A stretch of 5,256 nt of DNA from Acidobacteriota bacterium (lineage in GTDB: Bacteria > Acidobacteriota > Terriglobia > UBA7540). Positions 1 through 5,119 of this stretch are shown one piece after another (the stretch's first letter is position 1; each line of letters opens with the position of its first letter). The stretch covers positions 1 to 5,256 of the forward strand of contig PMYF01000487.1 in assembly GCA_003171295.1 (NCBI GenBank), read 5' to 3'. The position numbers and the translations under genes were made by a program. The notes beneath the pieces were generated by a model. It made no database searches. It had not been told where the DNA came from and was given only the letters and a program-made list of their open reading frames with translations.

Positions 1-77
1 CCTTATAGATGCGCCACCCGCGAACACGCTTCCCTCCGCAGCGCGGAACTGCACGGGCGCCCATGCCGCCGGCGTGC
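1..77. other. Short 3' flank of the serine hydrolase gene, with a repeat fragment
   Basis: No gene is seen here; it lies downstream of the minus-strand stop codon at 78-80. Bases 9-22 (ATGCGCCACCCGCG) are identical to bases 1658-1671, the outer edge of the large palindrome at 1575-1667. This may be the end of another copy that continues upstream of the window. A gene shared with the region beyond base 1 cannot be excluded. Confidence 0.4.
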
Positions 78-1430
78 TCAGTCCTGGATGGCCTGGTAGG
101 CCAGGTTAGTAGTCTTGGTTTCGAGGTCCAGTCCTCCCGTGGGATGGAGTTGCCCCAGGAAGATGGCGATGAAATCTTCCCTGGGATCAATCACGAAATG
201 GGTGTAATAAAACCCACCCCAGAAGAAAGAGCCCACGGTACCGAGTTCCGTCAGTTCCTTGGCCTCGCTGAAATCGCCGAACCCCAGGCCGTAACCGCCT
301 TCGTGTTTTCCCTGTACGTGGTTCTGGCTCATCAACTCCACGGACTTGCGGCTGAGGATGCGCACGCCATTCAACTCACCGCCGTTCAGCATCATTTGGG
401 CAAAGCGGTAGTAATCCTCCGCCGTGGAACAGAGGCCGCCGCCCCCGGAAAAATAGGTTCGCGCCCCCCGGTAGGGATAGTCCGCCATGAAGGTGATCCT
501 GTCTTCCTGAACCACTTGATCGTCTCGGATCGGCTCGAGCCCCTTATCCGCGTAGTACGCGTAGGCCGTGGCGATGCGCGCGACTTTCTCTTCCGGCGGG
601 AAAAAGCTGGTGTCCTTCATCCCCAGGGGTTTGAAGAGCCGTTCTTCCATGAACTTGTCGAGCGGCATCCCCGAGACCACTTCCACCAGGCGGCCCAGCA
701 CGTCGTCGGCCAGGCTGTATTCCCAGGCGTCGCCCGGTTGGAAGAGCAGTGGCATGGCCGCCAGCTTCTTCACCCCTTCGCCGATCGTTCCCTCATGCCG
801 CGAGATGCCGCTGCCGACGCCCGCAGCCTGGTACACCTTGCCGATTCTGGCGTTCCACTGATAAGTCAGCCCGGAGGTGTGCGTGAGCAGGTGGAAGATG
901 GTGATGGGACGCTTGGCATCGACCAGCGCTCCGGGTGGAGAGGTCATGTCCTGCGGCCAAGGCGGGTCGAGGACTTTCATATTCTTGAACTCGGGGAGAA
1001 AGTCGGAGACCGGTTCGTTCAGAGTAAACCGTCCCTCTTCGTAAAGCATCATGACGGCCACGCTGGTGAGGGGCTTGGACATGGAACACATGCGGAAGAT
1101 CGAGTCGGTGCGCAGGGGCTTCTTCGCGTCACGGTCGGCCATGCCCACCGCTTTAAGGTAAGCAATCTTGCCGTGCCGCGCCACCAGACTGACGCCGCCG
1201 GCGATGCGCCCGTCGTCAATGCTCTTCTGGATGGCGCTCGCGATGCGCTCCAGGCGCTGGGAGGAGAGGCCCACGTCCTCCGGGACCGCTGTCGAGCCGG
1301 TCAGCGCGGCGGCGTGTGGGGCGCGAGCCGGGGCTGGCTTGGAGTGCGTGGCCGTCTGAGACGGACCGACGCTCACCAGCGTGAACAACAACACGAGTAC
1401 TGCGAAGCCTTGAGCGAGTTTCCTGGGCAT
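78..1430 (-). CDS. Exported serine hydrolase, beta-lactamase-related (family VIII esterase-like)
   Basis: The 450-residue protein belongs to the class C beta-lactamase/esterase family (Pfam Beta-lactamase, PF00144), which uses an acylated serine to cleave esters or amides. The N-terminus has a basic MPRK followed by a hydrophobic stretch to about residue 22, so it reads as a signal peptide with probable cleavage near 26-29 and action in the periplasm. The catalytic motif S-M-S-K lies at 116-119 (nucleophile Ser116, Lys119). LLTHTSGL at about 181-188 is a family hallmark. Tyr238 lies in YSLADDVLGRL, the second motif, with Leu where beta-lactamases have Asn. WGG at 404-406 replaces KTG. YSL plus WGG resembles EstB-type family VIII carboxylesterases more than true beta-lactamases. 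The start at 1430 is chosen over an in-frame ATG at 1496 because AAAGGAG lies 5 bases upstream and the signal peptide begins there. The substrate is unknown. The gene is divergent from the dipeptidase gene. Confidence 0.93.
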   Translation of the reverse strand: MPRKLAQGFAVLVLLFTLVSVGPSQTATHSKPAPARAPHAAALTGSTAVPEDVGLSSQRLERIASAIQKSIDDGRIAGGVSLVARHGKIAYLKAVGMADRDAKKPLRTDSIFRMCSMSKPLTSVAVMMLYEEGRFTLNEPVSDFLPEFKNMKVLDPPWPQDMTSPPGALVDAKRPITIFHLLTHTSGLTYQWNARIGKVYQAAGVGSGISRHEGTIGEGVKKLAAMPLLFQPGDAWEYSLADDVLGRLVEVVSGMPLDKFMEERLFKPLGMKDTSFFPPEEKVARIATAYAYYADKGLEPIRDDQVVQEDRITFMADYPYRGARTYFSGGGGLCSTAEDYYRFAQMMLNGGELNGVRILSRKSVELMSQNHVQGKHEGGYGLGFGDFSEAKELTELGTVGSFFWGGFYYTHFVIDPREDFIAIFLGQLHPTGGLDLETKTTNLAYQAIQD

Positions 1431-1435
1431 GCCTG

Positions 1436-1442
1436 CTCCTTT
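1436..1442 (-). promoter_or_regulatory. Ribosome binding site deciding the serine hydrolase start
   Basis: Read on the minus strand, AAAGGAG ends 5 bases before the ATG at 1430. It supports a 450-residue product beginning with the signal peptide rather than the 22-residue-longer reading from 1496. Confidence 0.8.
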
Positions 1443-1507
1443 GTAACCAACTTGGTCGAACGGTTGGGGGAAATCACCAGCGCTTCCCCTGGGCAATTCT
1501 CGCCGGG

Positions 1508-1536
1508 AGTGTACACCCCGCGGCGGCGTTTGGGAA
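1508..1536 (-). promoter_or_regulatory. Weak candidate promoter for the serine hydrolase
   Basis: On the minus strand, TTCCCA (1531-1536) and TACACT (1508-1513) are separated by 17 bases; each matches 4 of 6 consensus positions. The box overlaps two small dyads, GGGA-ACAG-TCCC at 1532-1543 and GTGTACAC at 1509-1516, which could be operator half-sites or chance. This is inference only. Confidence 0.22.
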
Positions 1537-1574
1537 CAGTCCCGAGCGATTTGTCAGCAATGGACCCGGCCGTA

Positions 1575-1667
1575 GGTGGCGCATACGTGCCGCTTTCTGG
1601 CATGTATGCGGCCACAACGGTCCCTAGGGGCCACATACATTCCATAATGCGGAACGTATGCGCCACC
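1575..1667. repeat. Long imperfect palindrome (37-bp arms, 19-bp loop)
   Basis: Arm 1575-1611 and arm 1631-1667 are reverse complements at 32 of 37 positions. The outer 14 bases (GGTGGCGCATACGT and its complement) pair perfectly. The 19-base loop (1612-1630) contains the small palindrome CCCTAGGG. No reading frame is credible across it. Part of the outer edge recurs at 9-22, so this is probably a dispersed palindromic repeat rather than a terminator; it also lies upstream of both neighbouring genes, where a terminator would serve neither. Confidence 0.75.
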
Positions 1668-1680
1668 CGCGCCTCCTATG

Positions 1681-1687
1681 GATGCAT
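1681..1687. repeat. Left target-site duplication of element A
   Basis: GATGCAT abuts the GGGTAG end of element A and is repeated exactly at 1899-1905. Because ATGCAT is itself palindromic, chance is less improbable than for an arbitrary heptamer. Confidence 0.5.
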
Positions 1688-1898
1688 GGGTAGTATCCTA
1701 ATTTGGTGGAGTGAGTCTCAAGATAGGGGGTCAGACCTTCAGGTCCGACAATAGCCGAACCTGCAAGCGGGGCCTTTAGGCCCTGAAGCTTCAGGGGCTT
1801 GAAGCCCCTGACTGCGTGCAGCCCGATCGTGTCGGAGCTAAAGCTCCGACCCCCTGCACTGCTCCCTCCAGCGCAGCTTTTCAAATTAGGACACTACC
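1688..1898 (+). mobile_element. MITE-like multi-hairpin element, copy A
   Basis: This 211-bp non-coding element has 17-bp terminal inverted repeats with one mismatch (1689-1705 against 1882-1898; GGTAGTGTCCTAATTTG). Inside are GC-rich hairpins: 1730-1749 (stem GTCAGACC/GGTCCGAC, loop TTCA), 1770-1783 (GGGCC-TTTA-GGCCC), the perfect palindrome TGAAGCTTCA at 1784-1793, 1792-1810 (CAGGGGC/GCCCCTG), and 1831-1850 (GTCGGAGC-TAAA-GCTCCGAC). Linkers of exactly 20 bases (1750-1769 and 1811-1830) separate the outer hairpins from the core. An inner dyad, GGGGG at 1726-1730 with CCCCC at 1850-1854, brackets the hairpins. GATGCAT occurs directly on both sides (1681-1687, 1899-1905), which looks like a 7-bp target duplication. 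A second copy lies inverted at 4804-5013. It encodes no transposase, so mobility in trans is inferred. Confidence 0.82.
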
Positions 1899-1905
1899 GA
1901 TGCAT
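1899..1905. repeat. Right target-site duplication of element A
   Basis: GATGCAT follows the terminal CTACC of element A directly and matches 1681-1687 in the same orientation. Confidence 0.5.
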
Positions 1906-1913
1906 CGCGATCT

Positions 1914-1943
1914 TTGCCCATTCGCGCCCGGCTCGGTTATGAT
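1914..1943 (+). promoter_or_regulatory. Candidate sigma-70-type promoter of the dipeptidase gene
   Basis: TTGCCC (1914-1919) and TATGAT (1938-1943) are 18 bases apart, matching 4 and 5 of 6 consensus positions. Transcription would begin near 1950, giving a leader of about 48 bases. The promoter begins just 16 bases beyond the end of element A, so that insertion could have changed upstream control. Confidence 0.42.
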
Positions 1944-1997
1944 GGAGAGGTCACTGACAGGCGATTTTGAATTCACCGAAAACCTTGGCGAGGAACC

Positions 1998-3068
1998 ATG
2001 ATCATCATCGATTCACACCTGGATCTGGCCTGGAGCGCTCTGAACTGGAATCGAGACCTGACCAAGACCATCGAAGAGATCCGCCGCTCCGAAGCGGGCA
2101 TGACCGATTCCCATCGCGGCCGGAATACCGTGTCATTTCCGGAATTGCGGAGGGCGGAGGTGGCCGTGTGCCTCGCCACCGTGCTGGCACGCTCCAGCCA
2201 GTTGAACGACCCTTTGCTGGATTACCGCAGCCGGGAAGCCGCGTCCGCAATGGGCGCGGGGCACGTGGAGTTTTACCGGATCATGGAATCGCAAGGGCAC
2301 CTGCGCATGCTCCGCGACGGGCCGGCGCTGGAATCGCACCTGGCGGAGTGGCAGCGCACGGGCGGCCGCGGAACACCCCTCGGTTTCATTCTGGCCATGG
2401 AAGGCGCGGACCCTATTCTCGAACCCAGCCAGGTTGAGCTTTGGTGGCAGCGCGGGCTACGCGTCGTGGAACCCGTGCACTTCGGTGTGAGTTACTACGC
2501 CCACGGCACGGGCGCGCCGGGCGGGCTGACGGCGAAAGGCCGGGAACTGCTGCGGGCCATGGAGGCGGTCGGGATGATCCTGGACGTCACGCACTTGGCG
2601 GACGAAAGCTTTTGGCAGGCCCTCGACGCCTACCACGGCCCCGTATTGGCCAGCCATCACAACTGCCGCGCCTTGGTGCCCGGAGATCGCCAGCTTGCGG
2701 ATGAACAGATTCGCGCCCTCGTGGCGCGCGGAGGGGTTGTGGGGGCGGCCTTCGATTCCTGGATGCTCCAGCCGGGCTATGTCTTCGGCCAGACCGATAA
2801 TTCGCTGGTGAGCATCGAGCGGGTCATCGACCATATCGACCACGTGTGCCAGTTGGCGGGCAACGCCCGCCATTCCGCGATCGGCAGCGACCTGGACGGC
2901 GGCTTCGGCACGGAACAGTCACCGCGCGAATTGAACACGATTGCGGATTTGCAGCAGATTCCGGTTTTGCTGCGCCAGCGCGGGTACAAGGAAACCGACG
3001 TCGAAGGCATCATGCACGGCAACTGGCTGCGCTTCTTCGAGCAAGCCTGGGCCAAGGGGGCGAGTTGA
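1998..3068 (+). CDS. Membrane-dipeptidase-type metallopeptidase, family M19
   Basis: The 356-residue protein matches peptidase M19 (renal dipeptidase, PF01244), a binuclear zinc enzyme with an amidohydrolase-like barrel that hydrolyses dipeptides, in bacteria often ones with a C-terminal D-residue. All expected metal ligands are visible: His7 and Asp9 in DSHLDL, the bridging Glu135 in AMEGAD, His199 in DVTHLADESF, His220 in ASHHNCRAL, and Asp298 in GSDLDG. A C-terminal GNWLRFF at 341-347 is the usual family ending. There is no signal peptide, so a cytoplasmic location is expected, unlike the lipid-anchored animal enzyme. The start at 1998 puts the HxD motif at the very N-terminus, as the family requires; GAGGA (1990-1994) lies rather close, 3 bases upstream. 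Length is normal for bacterial members. The gene converges on the amidohydrolase gene. The exact dipeptide substrate cannot be read from the sequence. Confidence 0.95.
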   Translation: MIIIDSHLDLAWSALNWNRDLTKTIEEIRRSEAGMTDSHRGRNTVSFPELRRAEVAVCLATVLARSSQLNDPLLDYRSREAASAMGAGHVEFYRIMESQGHLRMLRDGPALESHLAEWQRTGGRGTPLGFILAMEGADPILEPSQVELWWQRGLRVVEPVHFGVSYYAHGTGAPGGLTAKGRELLRAMEAVGMILDVTHLADESFWQALDAYHGPVLASHHNCRALVPGDRQLADEQIRALVARGGVVGAAFDSWMLQPGYVFGQTDNSLVSIERVIDHIDHVCQLAGNARHSAIGSDLDGGFGTEQSPRELNTIADLQQIPVLLRQRGYKETDVEGIMHGNWLRFFEQAWAKGAS

Positions 3069-3086
3069 TTGGAATTACCTGCCCTC

Positions 3087-3160
3087 TCCCCCTGGGGGGA
3101 AAGGGTGGACCGCCGCCGGCGTTTTCACCAGCCGGGGCGGGACGGGTGAGGGGGTCACCC
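3087..3160. terminator. Possible bidirectional terminator region
   Basis: TCCCC (3087-3091) pairs with GGGGA (3096-3100) across a 4-base loop, and GGGTGA (3144-3149) pairs perfectly with TCACCC (3155-3160) across GGGGG. No clear T-run follows on either strand, so intrinsic termination is uncertain. The position between convergent genes is the main argument. Confidence 0.35.
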
Positions 3161-3184
3161 AGGAACGAATTCAGAAGTACATTT

Positions 3185-3210
3185 CTCTGTGGCCTCTGCG
3201 CGCTCTGTGG
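3185..3210. repeat. Short 9-base-period repeat (CTCTGTGG type)
   Basis: CTCTGTGG at 3185-3192, CTCTGCGC at 3194-3201 and CTCTGTGG at 3203-3210 form three degenerate units with a 9-base step. Small reading frames across it give cysteine/leucine-rich peptides that are artefacts of the repeat. Confidence 0.55.
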
Positions 3211-3236
3211 TGAGCGTTTTCCTCGCAACGCGACAC

Positions 3237-4595
3237 CTATTTAGGCTGATGGAAATCCACCTCGCCGGTCGCGAAGGCCGGCGGGTCAGATTGCAGCTTG
3301 GGAACCGTGAAGTACTGCGGCGGAGCATTTTCCCATTCCGGCATGCTGAGGCCCGTCGGGTCATAGACAATCTTCCCCGCCCGCACCGTCAAGCGGTTCA
3401 CCAGCTTCAGGTTTCCGATCATTTTCGCATTGCCGCAATCGGTATATCCGAAGCGTCCCTTCTGAAGTTCTATCACCGCGATGTCGGCCTCACGGCCCAC
3501 CGTCAGCGTGCCCAGTTCAGGCCGGTGAATCTCGCGGGCTGGATTCACCGTGGCGCGCCGGATGACGTCTTCGAGCGGCACACCCATGGCCAGGAATTTG
3601 GACATGGTCGTGATCTGATCGACGAAGGGGAAATTGATGTTGCCCGTGTGCCGGTCGGTCGAAATCGAATCGGGAATAAACCCCTGCTTGACTGCGGGCA
3701 CGGCGTTGCGGAACCAGAAGCTGCCCGCGCCGTGACCCACGTCGAAGATAACCCCGCGCTGACGAGCTTCCCAGAGGAAGCTACTCACTTTTCCGTGCTC
3801 ATCCAGGATGGGGAATTGCTGCGCAAAGACGTGGGTGTGGATGTCGCCGGGCCGCATATGTTTCAGGATCAGGTCGGGATAGGAGCGCTCCGGAGGGCGC
3901 GGCCAGAAATCCACCATGACGGGAACGCCGGCGAGCGTGCCGCATTCGACCGCCCGATCCACGGCCGCCCAGGGCGGATGCTCCGCGTCCCAGGGTTTAT
4001 CCGTCCAGAAGTGCGCCGTCTTGACGCCCACGATAAGGTCCCGGTACTTGTGGATGGTTTCGGCGCAGAGTTGCGGGTCCATGTCGGGCACGGACTGCTC
4101 GAGGCCGCTATTCATGCCGTCGGCTACGATGTCGAGGAAAGCCAGCACGCGTACCGTGGAGCGGCCGATCACCTCTTCCTTCAGGCGCAGAAAGGTGCGG
4201 GCGCCGGAGCTGCCGGCATCGACAATCGTGGTCACGCCCGAGGCAAGCGCCAGGTCAGCGAGAATTCCCAGCGGCATGATGGGCGTGCGGCTGTCGGGCG
4301 AGAACCAGTCGGGGTCCGTACCGCCGTGCCCCGTGTGGTAATGAATGTCGAGCAAGCCCGGCGTCACGTAAAGATCCGTCACGTCGACGATCCGGCGGGC
4401 CCGCTCCGCCGGAAGGTTCTTCTCGACCGCCACGATTTTTCCACCCTGGATGGCCACATCGCGAACTTCGTCCAGACGGTTGGCCGGGTCGATAACGTGC
4501 CCGCCTTTCAGCAAAAGATCATAGTTCTGGCCCATGATTCGGGCCGGTCCGATCAAAGCCAGTCCCCACACCATGCCGGTCAATAGGTCCTTCAT
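3237..4595 (-). CDS. Dihydroorotase-like amidohydrolase/deacetylase, probably exported
   Basis: The 452-residue protein is a metal-dependent amidohydrolase, closest by motif to the group containing Atu3266 and EF0837, which hydrolyses N-acetyl or acetyl-ester compounds; the natural substrate here is unknown. Visible in order: the N-terminal small beta domain (YDLLLKGGHVIDPANR), metal ligands His85 and His87 in LLDIHYHTGHGG, the VTTIVDAGSSGARTF block, probable carboxylated Lys192 in IVGVKTAHF, His255 in DIHTHVF, His288 in FDVGHGAGSF, and Asp314 in SISTDRHTG. The C-terminal LGTLTVGREADIAVIEL rebuilds the beta domain. The first 22 or so residues are hydrophobic with one leading Lys and end in Gln before YDLLLK, so a signal peptide is likely but weak. 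The start at 4595 is chosen over 4625 because AAGGAG lies 6 bases upstream. The stop is TAG. The gene converges on the dipeptidase gene. Confidence 0.92.
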   Translation of the reverse strand: MKDLLTGMVWGLALIGPARIMGQNYDLLLKGGHVIDPANRLDEVRDVAIQGGKIVAVEKNLPAERARRIVDVTDLYVTPGLLDIHYHTGHGGTDPDWFSPDSRTPIMPLGILADLALASGVTTIVDAGSSGARTFLRLKEEVIGRSTVRVLAFLDIVADGMNSGLEQSVPDMDPQLCAETIHKYRDLIVGVKTAHFWTDKPWDAEHPPWAAVDRAVECGTLAGVPVMVDFWPRPPERSYPDLILKHMRPGDIHTHVFAQQFPILDEHGKVSSFLWEARQRGVIFDVGHGAGSFWFRNAVPAVKQGFIPDSISTDRHTGNINFPFVDQITTMSKFLAMGVPLEDVIRRATVNPAREIHRPELGTLTVGREADIAVIELQKGRFGYTDCGNAKMIGNLKLVNRLTVRAGKIVYDPTGLSMPEWENAPPQYFTVPKLQSDPPAFATGEVDFHQPK

Positions 4596-4706
4596 AATTG
4601 TCTCCTTGTGTCCTGTCGTGCCCATTTTACTGGAACTGGCGTCGCGCGCGCCGTGAATTTTTGGCTGGACCTCGCCGCCTCACCTATGTCAAGAAATCGA
4701 AAAGTG
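4596..4706. other. Upstream region of the amidohydrolase gene
   Basis: Apart from the ribosome binding site, little is clear here. On the minus strand TAAAAT (4624-4629) resembles a -10 box but has no good -35 partner, and a TTGACA further upstream lacks a -10 box at the right distance. No gene is seen. Confidence 0.4.
4602..4607 (-). promoter_or_regulatory. Ribosome binding site deciding the amidohydrolase start
   Basis: On the minus strand AAGGAG ends 6 bases before the ATG at 4595. The alternative in-frame ATG at 4625 has no comparable site and would place ten extra polar residues ahead of the hydrophobic leader. Confidence 0.8.
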
Positions 4707-4796
4707 GGGTAGTGGGTCAATTTGATGTAGAGGAGGCTTTACGCCGCCATTTGGCGAGGTAAACTCGCCGCTACATCATCAAATTGACCCACTACC
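4707..4796. mobile_element. Small palindromic MITE-like element, C
   Basis: This 90-bp element has long terminal inverted repeats: 4708-4730 against 4771-4796, identical except for three extra bases (GAT) in the right arm. The interior holds the hairpin GGCGAG-GTAAA-CTCGCC (4753-4769). The ends share GGTAGTG and AATTTGA, at the same spacing, with the termini of elements A and B, although the interiors differ. AAAAG occurs just outside both ends (4700-4704 and 4797-4801). It has no coding capacity. Confidence 0.72.
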
Positions 4797-4803
4797 AAAA
4801 GCC

Positions 4804-5013
4804 GGTAGTGCCCTAATTTGAGAAGCTGCGCTTGACGGAGTTGTAAAGGGGGTCGGAGCTTCAGCTCCGACATGATCGGGCCGCACACAACAGGGGGCTT
4901 CAAGCCCCTGAAGCTTCAGGGCCTAAAGGCCCGGTTTAAACTCCTGCCTCTTGTCGGACCTGAAGGTCCGACCCCCTTGCTGAAAGTCACCCTGCCATAC
5001 TGGGACACTACCC
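4804..5013 (-). mobile_element. MITE-like multi-hairpin element, copy B (inverted)
   Basis: This is the reverse-oriented second copy of the element at 1688-1898. Read on the minus strand it has the same order: end repeat, hairpin 4953-4972 (stem GTCGGACC), a 20-base linker (4933-4952), hairpin 4919-4932 (GGGCC/GGCCC), TGAAGCTTCA, hairpin 4891-4910 with one extra C, a 19-base linker (4872-4890), and hairpin 4852-4871 (GTCGGAGC/GCTCCGAC). Stems are almost unchanged between copies, while loops and linkers have diverged. The end at 4804 keeps the terminal repeat well (GGTAGTGCCCTAATTTG); the end at 5013 carries three changes. It lies only 7 bases from element C. Confidence 0.82.
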
Positions 5014-5119
5014 AAAAACGAGGGCGCTGTTTTGGTTCGGTGGTTTCGAGTAAGATAAGCATGACCACCCGCCGGCACGCCGTGAGGCAACGAGATTTCC
5101 GGGTCACTGGAGAATCTGC
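5014..5119. other. Leader region of the HpnJ-like gene
   Basis: These 106 bases separate element B from the next start codon. TAAGAT at 5051-5056 is a possible -10 box without a convincing -35 partner. No other feature is seen. Confidence 0.3.
5109..5113 (+). promoter_or_regulatory. Ribosome binding site deciding the HpnJ-like start
   Basis: GGAGA ends 6 bases before the ATG at 5120. The second in-frame ATG at 5132, where the conserved family N-terminus begins (MKTLFLNPP), would be too far away, so the extended start MSSVMKT is preferred. Confidence 0.65.

Larger units (their letters stand above)
3069..3236. other. Convergent intergenic junction with hairpins
   Basis: No gene is supported in these 168 bases between two stop codons facing each other. 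They hold GC-rich hairpins (3087-3100, 3144-3160) and a short tandem run at 3185-3210. The composition looks like worn dispersed palindromic repeat material, which may double as a two-way transcription stop. Confidence 0.6.

Noticed and set aside
1431..1496. 22-residue N-terminal extension of the serine hydrolase
   Set aside because: It would bury the signal peptide behind a charged segment, and AAAGGAG is placed for the ATG at 1430.
9..1754. Plus-strand 581-codon open frame opposite the serine hydrolase
   Set aside because: It is antisense to a gene with a complete catalytic motif set, signal peptide and ribosome binding site. Its product has no recognisable domain and runs through the 1575 palindrome into element A.
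1726..1854. CRISPR array or riboswitch in the hairpin-rich region
   Set aside because: The hairpins are not identical direct repeats with unique spacers. The whole block recurs inverted near unrelated genes with terminal repeats, which marks it as a mobile element rather than a gene-specific leader.
3189..4586. Plus-strand 465-codon open frame opposite the amidohydrolase
   Set aside because: Long antisense frames are common in GC-rich genes. The protein is Arg/His/Gly-rich with no domain, while the minus strand has every amidohydrolase metal ligand.
1688..5013. Composite transposon carrying the dipeptidase and amidohydrolase genes
   Set aside because: The flanking inverted elements encode no transposase, element A has its own exact 7-bp flanking repeat, and the outermost flanks (GATGCAT and AAAAACG) do not match. 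Independent insertions explain the arrangement better.
5028..5056. Promoter for the HpnJ-like gene with TAAGAT as -10 box
   Set aside because: TAAGAT matches only 4 of 6 positions. The hexamers 16-18 bases upstream do not resemble a -35 box, and TTGGTT at 5032-5037 is only 13 bases away.
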